Assembly (NCBI GenBank): GCA_945870115.1
Contig: CAMBRH010000030.1
Coordinates: 1-17,532 of the forward strand
DNA from: Chitinophaga pinensis
GTDB taxonomy: Bacteria > Bacteroidota > Bacteroidia > Flavobacteriales_D > Crocinitomicaceae
Length of the DNA: 17,532 nt
Reading direction: 5' to 3'
Below the pieces are notes generated by a model, which saw only the letters and a list, made by a program, of their open reading frames with translations, did no database searches and was not told the DNA's origin. Positions 6,980 through 13,895 of the stretch are shown here, piece by piece. A program made the translations under genes and the position numbers. The first letter of the stretch is position 1. Each line of letters begins with the position of its first letter.

Positions 6980-9601
6980 TCACAAACCCTCCTCGTTTTC
7001 CTTATCCAAATAATTTTGAACCAAGTCAATTGCATTCGTTACAACATCACTCAAGGCCGTAATAAAAGTTCCATCTTCCACATTATCAATTGCGTGTTTA
7101 ATTGCATCGGTTTCTACTGGAATAATTTCGTAAGTTACCGTTTTATCAGCCTCTTGGATTCCTTCTAAAATTAAGTTGATAATTTCTTCTTCGGTTCTTC
7201 CGCGCAAGTATTTTTCTTGACGAATGATGATGTGGTCAAACATACGTCCTGCGATTAAGCCACATTCTTTGATGTCTTCGTCACGTCGATCGCCAACTCC
7301 AGCGATAATTCCGATTTTTTTGCTTGCAGAAACACTTTGCAAATATTCTTCAATTCCTTTGTAACCAGCAGGATTGTGTGCAAAATCGATTAACACTTTG
7401 AATTTTTTGAACTCGAAAATATTCATTCTACCAGGAGTTTGCGCCACACCAGGAATAAATGTTTGAAGCGACAAACTGATGTCTTCCGTTTTAAATCCGC
7501 TTAAATAACTCGCTAAAGTTGCTGCCAAAACGTTCGCAATCATGAATTTCGCTTTTCCACCTAAAGTTAAAGGAACATGCGTAGCTCTTTCAACTCGGAT
7601 TTTCCAATCACCTTTTTTGATGGTAATGTAACCATTTTCATAAACAGCAACTATTCGTCCTTCTTTTCCTTCTTTCTGAATCAATGGATTTGACTCATTC
7701 ATACTGAAATAGGCAACATTACAAGATAATTCTTTCGCTATTTTGATACAATATTCGTCGTCAGCATTCAAAATTGCCCAACCGTCTTTTTTCACACTGC
7801 GCGTCACAGTGCTTTTTACTCTTGCTAAATCGTCCAAAGTATAAATATCACTTAAACCCAAATGATCTTCTTGAATATTTGTCACAACAGCAATGTCACA
7901 ACGACTAAATCCTAAACCAGAACGTAAAATTCCTCCACGAGCGGTTTCCAAAACAGCAAATTCAACTGTTGGATCTTTCAAAATATATTCAGCGCTCATT
8001 GGACCAGTTGTATCGCCTTTTTCCATCATGTGATTTTGCACATAAATTCCATCAGAAGTCGTGAAACCAACTTTGTAACCGTTGTTTTTCACAATGTGCG
8101 CAATCAAACGAGTTGTTGTCGTTTTTCCGTTTGTTCCAGTAATGGCAATAATCGGAATTCTACTCGCTTTTCCTGGAGGGTAAAGCATGTCAATTACTGG
8201 AGAAGCAACATTTCTTGGCAAACCTTCGGATGGCGCCAAGTGCATTCTAAATCCTGGCGCAGCATTAACTTCCAAAATCACACCTCCATTCTCTTTTAAA
8301 GGTTGTGTTAAATTTTCTGCCATGATGTCAACACCACAAATATCTAAACCAATTACGCGAGAAATTCGCTCGCATAAGAAAATATTTTCTGGATGCATCA
8401 TGTCTGTAATGTCAACAGACGTGCCGCCAGTACTTAAATTTGCAGTTGATTTTAAATAAACAATTTCATCTTTTTTAGGGACTGTCTCTAAAGTATAATT
8501 TAATTTTTCTAATAAATCCAAAGTATCGCGATCTACATCAATTTGCGTCAGTACATTTTCATGACCGTAACCTCTGCGAGGATCTGAATTTGTTACTTCA
8601 ATCAAAGTTTGAATCGAATCTTTTCCATTTCCAACAACATGCGCTGGAACACGTTTAGCTGCTGCAACTAATTTATTATCAATGATTAAAACCCTAAAAT
8701 CAAAACCAGTAATAAATTTTTCAACGATTGTTCTGCGACCATATTTTTGCGCAAATTCCAATCCAGCAACAGCATCTTCCCAATTGGTAACATTGATTGA
8801 AGCGCCTTTTCCGTGATTTCCATCCAAGGGTTTTAAAACAATTGGATAGCCAATTTTTTTTATTGTTGCTTCTAAATCTTCGATATCAACGCAAATACTT
8901 CCACTTGCAACAGGAATTGAAGCTTCGGAAAGCATGCGTTTTGTTTGTTCTTTATTACAAGCGATGTCAACAGCAATGTTACTCGTTTTACACGTCATTG
9001 TTGCTTGAAAACGCATTTGATTTACACCATAACCTAATTGTACCAAGGAATTTGTGCCCAAACGAATCCAAGGAATATCTCTTGCCACTGCTTCTTCAAC
9101 AATACTTCCTGTACTTGGTCCAAGACGAACCGTTTCACGAATTTCACGCATTTTCTTTAAATCCGCTTGAAGGTCGTATTCATTTCCTGCGATTAAAGCT
9201 TCAGCAATTGCAACTGAACTTTCTGCAGCAAAAACTCCTACATTTTCTTCTGTATAACTAAAAACAACGTTGTAAATTCCAGGAGTTTTAGTTTCTCTTG
9301 TCCTACCAAAACCAGTTTCCATTCCAGCTAAGGTCTGAATTTCTAATGCAATGTGTTCAATCACATGTCCCATCCACGTTCCACGTTCGATTCGGGAGAA
9401 AAAACCTCCACGTTCACCTTCAGAACAACGGTGTTCAATCATCGTTGGAAACATTGCTTCAATTCTCTCTTTAAAACCGTCAATTTTATTTGTTGGTAAT
9501 TGTTCCATTTCTTCCAAATCCAAACGCATTTGAATTAATTTTTTTCTTCTAATACTCCAAATATTTGGTCCTCGTAAAGCTTGAATTTTAAGAATTTTCA
9601 T
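6980..9601 (-). CDS. cphA: Cyanophycin synthetase (CphA1 type)
   Basis: CphA polymerises L-Asp and L-Arg into cyanophycin, an insoluble nitrogen store with a poly-Asp backbone and Arg side chains, using two ATP per Asp-Arg unit. The 873-aa length and three-part order match CphA1. The N-domain covers about 1-160 and starts MKILKIQALRGPNIWS. The ATP-grasp domain covers about 215-480: KPLDGNHGKG at 257-266, VEKF at 293-296, Asp425 in GVDI, and EVNAAPGFRMH from 444. The Mur-ligase-like domain covers about 482-865, with P-loop GTNGKTTTTR at 489-498. The N-domain carries HVIEH (79-83), an HxxEH motif at a place where other CphA1 enzymes have been reported to have a hydrolytic, primer-generating site. 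The gene is divergent from cphB-iaaA, so synthesis and breakdown can be controlled separately. The stop codon is part of a heptamer array. Confidence 0.97.
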   Translation of the reverse strand: MKILKIQALRGPNIWSIRRKKLIQMRLDLEEMEQLPTNKIDGFKERIEAMFPTMIEHRCSEGERGGFFSRIERGTWMGHVIEHIALEIQTLAGMETGFGRTRETKTPGIYNVVFSYTEENVGVFAAESSVAIAEALIAGNEYDLQADLKKMREIRETVRLGPSTGSIVEEAVARDIPWIRLGTNSLVQLGYGVNQMRFQATMTCKTSNIAVDIACNKEQTKRMLSEASIPVASGSICVDIEDLEATIKKIGYPIVLKPLDGNHGKGASINVTNWEDAVAGLEFAQKYGRRTIVEKFITGFDFRVLIIDNKLVAAAKRVPAHVVGNGKDSIQTLIEVTNSDPRRGYGHENVLTQIDVDRDTLDLLEKLNYTLETVPKKDEIVYLKSTANLSTGGTSVDITDMMHPENIFLCERISRVIGLDICGVDIMAENLTQPLKENGGVILEVNAAPGFRMHLAPSEGLPRNVASPVIDMLYPPGKASRIPIIAITGTNGKTTTTRLIAHIVKNNGYKVGFTTSDGIYVQNHMMEKGDTTGPMSAEYILKDPTVEFAVLETARGGILRSGLGFSRCDIAVVTNIQEDHLGLSDIYTLDDLARVKSTVTRSVKKDGWAILNADDEYCIKIAKELSCNVAYFSMNESNPLIQKEGKEGRIVAVYENGYITIKKGDWKIRVERATHVPLTLGGKAKFMIANVLAATLASYLSGFKTEDISLSLQTFIPGVAQTPGRMNIFEFKKFKVLIDFAHNPAGYKGIEEYLQSVSASKKIGIIAGVGDRRDEDIKECGLIAGRMFDHIIIRQEKYLRGRTEEEIINLILEGIQEADKTVTYEIIPVETDAIKHAIDNVEDGTFITALSDVVTNAIDLVQNYLDKENEEGL

Positions 9602-9665
9602 AAAAATATGTTCGATTTAAGTTTAATAAAGTTTACTTGAAAAAAATGCTTTTTAAATTTTTTCT

Positions 9666-9696
9666 GAAAAGTAATAATATTATTGTTAAAACACAA
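9666..9696 (-). promoter_or_regulatory. Candidate cphA promoter in the cphA-cphB divergent region
   Basis: On the minus strand, TTG (9696-9694) is followed after 20 bp by TACTTTTC (9673-9666), one mismatch from TAnnTTTG. It would give a leader of roughly 60 nt before the ATG at 9601. No clear regulator dyad is seen in this divergent spacer. Confidence 0.35.
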
Positions 9697-9812
9697 TTAA
9701 TTAGTGAAAAGTTTTTTTGAAGGAGAAAATGGAACTTTTAATTAATGAAAACTATTTTATAAAAAAATCACTAAAAATTTGTGCGTTTTATCTTTTTATA
9801 TATTTTTACCAA

Positions 9813-10697
9813 ATGAATATTGTTGGAAAATTAATAATAATTGGCGGTGCAGTTGATAAAGGAAGTTTTTCTGAAACGGATTTAGATAAAAATGCAGCCA
9901 ATAACCTAAACTTTTTTGAAGCAGGAATTCTTAAAAGAATTCTTAACGAATCAAAACACAAAGAAAAATCAAGAATTGAAGTTATCACAACAGCATCCAA
10001 AATTCCAAAAGAAATTGGTCCTGAATATGTGAAAGCTTTGAGTTATTTGAACGCAACTAATGTTGATGTTTTAAATATTGAAAGACGCGAACAAGCAATG
10101 GATCCTGAAATTTTGGAAAGATTAAGACAGGCGGATGTTGTTATGTTTACTGGCGGAGATCAATTGCGTTTGACATCAATTCTTGGCGGGACACCTTTTG
10201 ATGAATTGTTGATTCATAAATATAGAACCGAAGAATTTATTTACGCGGGAACTTCTGCTGGTGCAGCTGCGGCCTCAAATAACATGATTTATCAAGGAAG
10301 TAGCTCAGAAGCACTTTTGAAAGGCGAAGTCAAAATCACAAGTGGATTAGGTTTAATCGATCATGTAATTATTGATACTCATTTTGTGCAACGAGGCCGA
10401 ATCGGCAGACTTTTTCAAGCTGTTGTTGGAAATCCAAAAACCTTGGGAATCGGTCTTGGAGAAGATACTGGTTTGTTGATTACAAATGGAAATGAGATGG
10501 AAGCAATTGGTTCAGGATTGGTTATTTTAGTCGATGGAAGAGAAATTAAAGATACAAATTTAACGCAAATTGAAATGGGACAACCAATTTCTATTTCTCA
10601 TTTGGTGACTCACGTGATGAGTAAATTTGACACCTTCAATTTGACAACACATAAAATGCACATTCATACCTCACAATATACACAAGCAACTGAATGA
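9813..10697 (+). CDS. cphB: Cyanophycinase
   Basis: CphB is an S51-family serine exopeptidase that releases beta-Asp-Arg dipeptides from cyanophycin. Numbering from the ATG at 9813 (294 aa), the family pattern is clear: GKLIIIGGAVDKG near the start, GGDQ at 114-117, nucleophile Ser148 in AGTSAGAAA, and the His of DTHF (188-191) followed by RGRIGRL; GEDTG at 216-220 follows. I chose 9813 because MNIVGKLIIIGG matches the usual cyanophycinase N-terminus. The frame stays open upstream to a TTG at 9717. An ATG at 9729 in that extension has AGGAG five bases ahead of it and would add a hydrophobic segment, so a longer form is possible. The stop overlaps the start of iaaA (ATGA), indicating translational coupling. 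Without an accepted signal peptide the enzyme should act on intracellular granules. Confidence 0.94.
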   Translation: MNIVGKLIIIGGAVDKGSFSETDLDKNAANNLNFFEAGILKRILNESKHKEKSRIEVITTASKIPKEIGPEYVKALSYLNATNVDVLNIERREQAMDPEILERLRQADVVMFTGGDQLRLTSILGGTPFDELLIHKYRTEEFIYAGTSAGAAAASNNMIYQGSSSEALLKGEVKITSGLGLIDHVIIDTHFVQRGRIGRLFQAVVGNPKTLGIGLGEDTGLLITNGNEMEAIGSGLVILVDGREIKDTNLTQIEMGQPISISHLVTHVMSKFDTFNLTTHKMHIHTSQYTQATE

Positions 10698-11536
10698 AAA
10701 TAATCATCCACGGAGGATTTTTCTCTGAATCTTCAACGAATAACGAAACGAAAATTGCCAAGCAAAAAGCTTTGGAAAGAATTGTAAAAGATTCATATCG
10801 CTATTTGGAAAGTCATTCTGCTGTTGAAACAGTTGTTTATGCTGTTTCTTTACTTGAAAATGATGAATTATTCAATGCTGGAATTGGATCACAAATTCAA
10901 TCCGATGGAAAAATCAGAATGAGTGCTGCTTTGATGGACGGTGAAACGCAAAAAATGAGCGGTGTAATCAACATTGAGGAAGTGAAAAATCCGATTTTTG
11001 TCGCGCAAAAGTTAATGACATACGACGATCGTGTTTTAGGAGGAAGTGGAGCAACAAATTTTGCTCGAAAAAACGGTTTTGATGTTTTTTCAACAGAAAT
11101 TCCTCAGAGAAAAGCAGAATATGAAGCTAAACTAAAAGGACAAGGTCTTGGAACTGTAGGTTGTGTTGCTTTGGATAAAAACGGAAAATTAGCGGTTGCT
11201 ACTTCAACAGGAGGAAAAGGTTTTGAAATCCCTGGAAGAATTTCAGATTCTGCAACTGTAGCTGGAAATTATGCCAATGAATTTTGTGCTGTTAGTTTAA
11301 CAGGTGTTGGGGAAGACATTGTAAGTAATGCAACCGCTGCCAAAATTGTAACACGCGTTACAGATGGATTTACGCTTGAAGAAGCTTTTTCCAAAACTTT
11401 CAAAGAACTAAAACCTTACGATGGATTTGCAGGAGCTATTGCAATTGACCAAAATGGGACAATATTTCACCAAGATTCACATCCAAGTATGGTTTTTGCT
11501 AGTTTTGATGGGGAGAATTTTGAAGTTTTTGATTGA
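10694..11536 (+). CDS. iaaA: Isoaspartyl peptidase / plant-type L-asparaginase
   Basis: This Ntn-hydrolase cleaves beta-aspartyl dipeptides and some L-Asn. Here it very probably completes cyanophycin use by splitting CphB's beta-Asp-Arg to Asp and Arg. The precursor is expected to self-cleave before Thr154 in GLGTVGCVALD, giving alpha (1-153) and beta (154-280) subunits. Family signs are IHGG at 5-8, NAGIGSQIQSDGKIRMSAALMDG (in two parts, 61-70 and 71-83), the ATSTGG loop at 169-174, PGRISDS at 180-186 for substrate binding, and TGVGE at 203-207. At 280 aa it is slightly shorter than the ~310-320 aa enterobacterial enzymes. ATGA overlap with cphB shows a two-gene operon. The last codons and stop belong to a 17-bp sequence that recurs beyond the Fic gene. 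Confidence 0.94.
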   Translation: MKIIIHGGFFSESSTNNETKIAKQKALERIVKDSYRYLESHSAVETVVYAVSLLENDELFNAGIGSQIQSDGKIRMSAALMDGETQKMSGVINIEEVKNPIFVAQKLMTYDDRVLGGSGATNFARKNGFDVFSTEIPQRKAEYEAKLKGQGLGTVGCVALDKNGKLAVATSTGGKGFEIPGRISDSATVAGNYANEFCAVSLTGVGEDIVSNATAAKIVTRVTDGFTLEEAFSKTFKELKPYDGFAGAIAIDQNGTIFHQDSHPSMVFASFDGENFEVFD

Positions 11537-11543
11537 TTATTAA
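11527..11543 (+). repeat. Direct repeat, copy 1 (3' end of iaaA)
   Basis: TTTTGATTGATTATTAA here includes the last iaaA codons and stop. It is identical to 12839-12855 on the other side of the Fic gene. Weaker similarity continues on both sides: GATGGGGAGA against GAACGGAGA upstream, and ATCTCTAAAAT against ATCTTTCAAAAAT downstream. Confidence 0.75.
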
Positions 11544-11549
11544 GAATCT

Positions 11550-12647
11550 CTAAAATCTTTTTAACTCATAATTTGTACTTCGTCCGCCTGATTCATCTTG
11601 CTGTAATATTCCTTTTTCAATCAAATCTTTCATATCTCGAAGTGCTGTATCTCGAGAGCATTTCGTGATTTTTGCCCATTTAGATGATTTTAATTTACCA
11701 ACAAAACCATCTAAAACTTTATTAAGCATTAATCTTTGTCTTTCATTTAGGGAAGTAAACTCATGAATTGTCCAAAATTTTGCTTTTTCTAAGACTTTTT
11801 TCATTGAATTTTCCGTTTCTAAAAGTGCATTTTTAAGGCATGCTAGAAACCAAACAATCCATTTTGTAATATCTCCACTGCTATGTTGCACTTTTTGCAA
11901 AATAGCATAATAGTGCTTTTTATCCAGCAAAATTTGACTAGACATACTGTAAAACCTGTCTGAACTATTTTCTGCTCTTGTAAGCAACATATCAGTTATA
12001 GCTCTTGCAATTCTTCCGTTTCCATCATCAAATGGATGAATAATTATAAACCAGAAGTGTGCAATAGCCGCTTTTAAAACTGGATCTAAGCGTTTTTCAT
12101 TATTAAGCCAATCAATAAAATTTTGCATTTCACGTTCAAGATTCTTTGGACTAACTGCCTCATAATGAATTTTTTCTTTACCCATTGCTCCAGAAACGAC
12201 CTGCATTTCTCCAGAACGATAGCGAGCTACTTCTATTTTATACAATCCACTATATCCTGTAGGGAAAAGTGCCGAATGCCAGCCAAACAAACGTTCATTT
12301 GTTAAGGGCTTTTCATAATTTCGAGTAGCGTCCAACATCATTTCTACGACTCCTTCAACATTTCTGTCAGAACTTACTAATCCTGAAATATCCATACCCA
12401 ATCGCCTAGCTATTGAAGAACGAACTTGCTGGTAATTGAGTTGTTCACCTTCAATTTCAGATGATTTCACAACATCAAGAGTAAGTGTTTTAAGTGTTGC
12501 TTCTTTTTTTGACGAAAAGCCAAGAGAATTCATTTGGCCAGAAATTTTTCCTTGTAAGTTACGAACTTCACCAAAAAGAACATTAATTTTCTTTTCATCC
12601 CATTTAAAATCTGTCCAATTTTCTTCTTGATATATGTATTTTGCCAT
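11550..12647 (-). CDS. Fic family protein with DUF4172 and C-terminal winged helix
   Basis: Fic enzymes usually transfer AMP from ATP to a hydroxyl side chain of a target protein. The catalytic motif HPFDDGNGRIAR is complete at 204-215 (catalytic His204). The inhibitory motif (S/T)xxxE(G/N) is present as S62-S-E-I-E66-G67, placing the helix N-terminal to the Fic core (class II); Glu66 would normally restrain ATP binding. Residues about 7-80 resemble DUF4172 (NWTDFKWDEKKINVLFGEVR). The C-terminus, about 300-365, looks like a winged helix (AKITKCSRDTALRDMKDLIEKG), suggesting DNA binding and possibly autoregulation. There is no separate antitoxin gene. It is convergent with iaaA with a 13-bp gap. 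A perfect -7 box and long hairpin lie upstream, and 17-bp direct repeats flank the gene, suggesting insertion as a unit. The target protein is unknown. Confidence 0.93.
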   Translation of the reverse strand: MAKYIYQEENWTDFKWDEKKINVLFGEVRNLQGKISGQMNSLGFSSKKEATLKTLTLDVVKSSEIEGEQLNYQQVRSSIARRLGMDISGLVSSDRNVEGVVEMMLDATRNYEKPLTNERLFGWHSALFPTGYSGLYKIEVARYRSGEMQVVSGAMGKEKIHYEAVSPKNLEREMQNFIDWLNNEKRLDPVLKAAIAHFWFIIIHPFDDGNGRIARAITDMLLTRAENSSDRFYSMSSQILLDKKHYYAILQKVQHSSGDITKWIVWFLACLKNALLETENSMKKVLEKAKFWTIHEFTSLNERQRLMLNKVLDGFVGKLKSSKWAKITKCSRDTALRDMKDLIEKGILQQDESGGRSTNYELKRF

Positions 12648-12668
12648 TTGTTTTAAATTGACTTACGG

Positions 12669-12740
12669 CAAATATAGCAATTATTCGCCTTAAAAATACT
12701 GCAAATAGAAAAATTATTTGCAGTATTTTGATTTTTAAGG
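12669..12740 (-). promoter_or_regulatory. Fic promoter with upstream hairpin/operator
   Basis: On the minus strand TATATTTG (12676-12669) is an exact TAnnTTTG -7 box, giving a leader of about 15 nt. Just upstream, 12693-12706 (AAAATACTGCAAAT) and 12716-12729 (ATTTGCAGTATTTT) are a perfect 14-bp inverted repeat with a 9-base loop. The stem extends through CCTTAAAAAT / ATTTTTAAGG to 12688-12740 with a bulge. The expected -33 region falls in this dyad, fitting an operator. A TTG in the arm is 25 bp from the -7 box, longer than usual. Confidence 0.5.
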
Positions 12741-12838
12741 TGCATTTATAGAAAAAATGTGTTAAGTTCATAACATCATAACATTGCAGGTAAAACATAA
12801 ATAAGCGGATAAATTGCAATTCCTACTTTGAACGGAGA

Positions 12839-12855
12839 TTTTGATTGATTATTAA
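12839..12855 (+). repeat. Direct repeat, copy 2 (beyond the Fic gene)
   Basis: This is identical to 11527-11543. It is preceded by CTTTGAACGGAGA, which resembles the iaaA 3' coding sequence, but there is no gene here for it to end. It looks like a duplicated iaaA end left by insertion of the 1.3-kb Fic segment. The DUF2490 gene ends 23 bp further on. Confidence 0.7.
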
Positions 12856-12877
12856 ATCTTTCAAAAATAATCATGTT

Positions 12878-13600
12878 TTAATTATCCTTGCTATCCGTAT
12901 CAACTGCTGAATTATTCGTAGATTTCCGCGATAACTCAATAAAATAGCCTATTTGAAAAAAGTCTCTTCCTGTTTCATCATTTATTTTATAATCAAATTG
13001 ATGTAAAAAACCGATTTGAATTGATGTTGATTTTGTCGGTTTGTAATTGAAGGCAAATAATAACCTGTTACGCTCAAAATAAGGCTGCTTATCGGTGAAA
13101 AAAATTTCGTTACTTGCACTAATTTGAAAAGGCTTATAATCTTTTACCTCCTTGCCAAAAAGATAAGAAAGTCCAAGTCTATATCTAAAACGATTGCGAT
13201 AACCATTACTGGTAAACCTCATCTCCATTCTATAGCGTTGCTCGACCTTAATTTTCCCTAAAGATTGAGTCATTACAATCTGTGGCCAAACTCTAAATTC
13301 ATTGTTATTTTTTGGTAAAATGAAATCTCCTCCTTCTTTATAAGTTTGATAACTTCCAGCGGCTAAAGTCAATTTGGCACTTTTGTGAATTTTATAATTA
13401 AAACCGCCCTTATATTCATAGTAATGAAAGTCGTTGTAAAATTTTAAAGACCGCAATTGAGCTTCTCCAAAAAAACTCAATATTTCACTACTACTATATT
13501 TAAGATTTAGGATGTTCCAAGAACCCATTTCAATTTTCTGCGCACCTACAAAAGTGTTGCAAAAATAAAAAAACAAAATCGCTAAGAAAAATCTCCTCAT
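12878..13600 (-). CDS. DUF2490 domain outer-membrane beta-barrel protein
   Basis: This 240-aa protein has a clear signal peptide (MRRFFLAILFFYFCNTFVGA, cleavage before or after the AQ at 20-21) and then matches the DUF2490 pattern: MGSWNILNLKYSSSEILSFFGEAQLRS (read as MGSWNILNLKYSS and FFGEAQLRSLKFYNDFHYYEY). It has repeated amphipathic strands, the basic VEQRYRMEMRF segment, FRYRLGLSYLFG, and a near-terminal FFQIGYFIEL strand. DUF2490 proteins are common in Bacteroidota and are taken to be outer-membrane barrels of unknown job. A polar tail of about 14 residues (ending DTDSKDN) follows the last strand. It stands alone between the Fic segment and the split esterase. No regulator is evident. 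Confidence 0.85.
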   Translation of the reverse strand: MRRFFLAILFFYFCNTFVGAQKIEMGSWNILNLKYSSSEILSFFGEAQLRSLKFYNDFHYYEYKGGFNYKIHKSAKLTLAAGSYQTYKEGGDFILPKNNNEFRVWPQIVMTQSLGKIKVEQRYRMEMRFTSNGYRNRFRYRLGLSYLFGKEVKDYKPFQISASNEIFFTDKQPYFERNRLLFAFNYKPTKSTSIQIGFLHQFDYKINDETGRDFFQIGYFIELSRKSTNNSAVDTDSKDN

Positions 13601-13636
13601 TTATACAGTTAAAATTAAATTACTTCTATTATATAT

Positions 13637-13658
13637 AAAATCCATCGTGGATTTTTTT
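13637..13658. terminator. Hairpin with T-run between DUF2490 gene and esterase
   Basis: AAAATCCA (13637-13644), loop TCG, TGGATTTT (13648-13655), then further T's to 13658 on the plus strand. The minus-strand transcript of the esterase would also form it, followed by TTTTATATATAAT. It lies about 240 bp after the esterase stop. Confidence 0.4.
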
Positions 13659-13671
13659 GAAAGGCTAAGTT

Positions 13672-13700
13672 AAACAATTTTGAGAAAATTGTTTCTTTTT
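13672..13700. terminator. Perfect 10-bp hairpin followed by T-run (plus strand)
   Basis: AAACAATTTT (13672-13681), loop GAG, AAAATTGTTT (13685-13694), then CTTTTT. The T-run makes it a good terminator in the plus direction, yet no plus-strand gene ends nearby. In the minus direction it may end the esterase message weakly. Confidence 0.4.
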
Positions 13701-13895
13701 GTAGCATAAAACTTTAAATTTCTTCAGTATTCGATGAGGGCTAAGTAAGAAGTTTTTCTTTGTTAAATATTAAAACTTGAACGATTGGAAGTTAAAATTG
13801 AAGGCGAAAATTGCGTTTTACTTAATGTCAATAATCGATCTATTGGCTAATGGATCAGGAACTCTATCGCTGCTGGATACTAAATTAATAGGCTG

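Noticed and set aside
8797..9261. Plus-strand 154-aa frame opposite cphA
   Set aside because: It lies antisense within the conserved CphA N-domain and ATP-grasp region; Leu/Gln-rich composition is typical of a shadow frame.
11550..12647. Fic gene as half of a Fic toxin-antitoxin pair
   Set aside because: The inhibitory motif is inside the Fic protein itself (residues 62-67) and no small antitoxin gene is adjacent.
12604..12819. Minus-strand 71-aa frame upstream of and overlapping the Fic start
   Set aside because: It overlaps the Fic N-terminus, runs through the Fic promoter and hairpin, and has a composition expected of AT-rich noncoding sequence.
13820..13895. Open frame continuing ~25 codons after the esterase stop
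   Set aside because: The protein already ends with a normal T9SS sorting-domain tail (KLIKN), so the continuation is probably chance.
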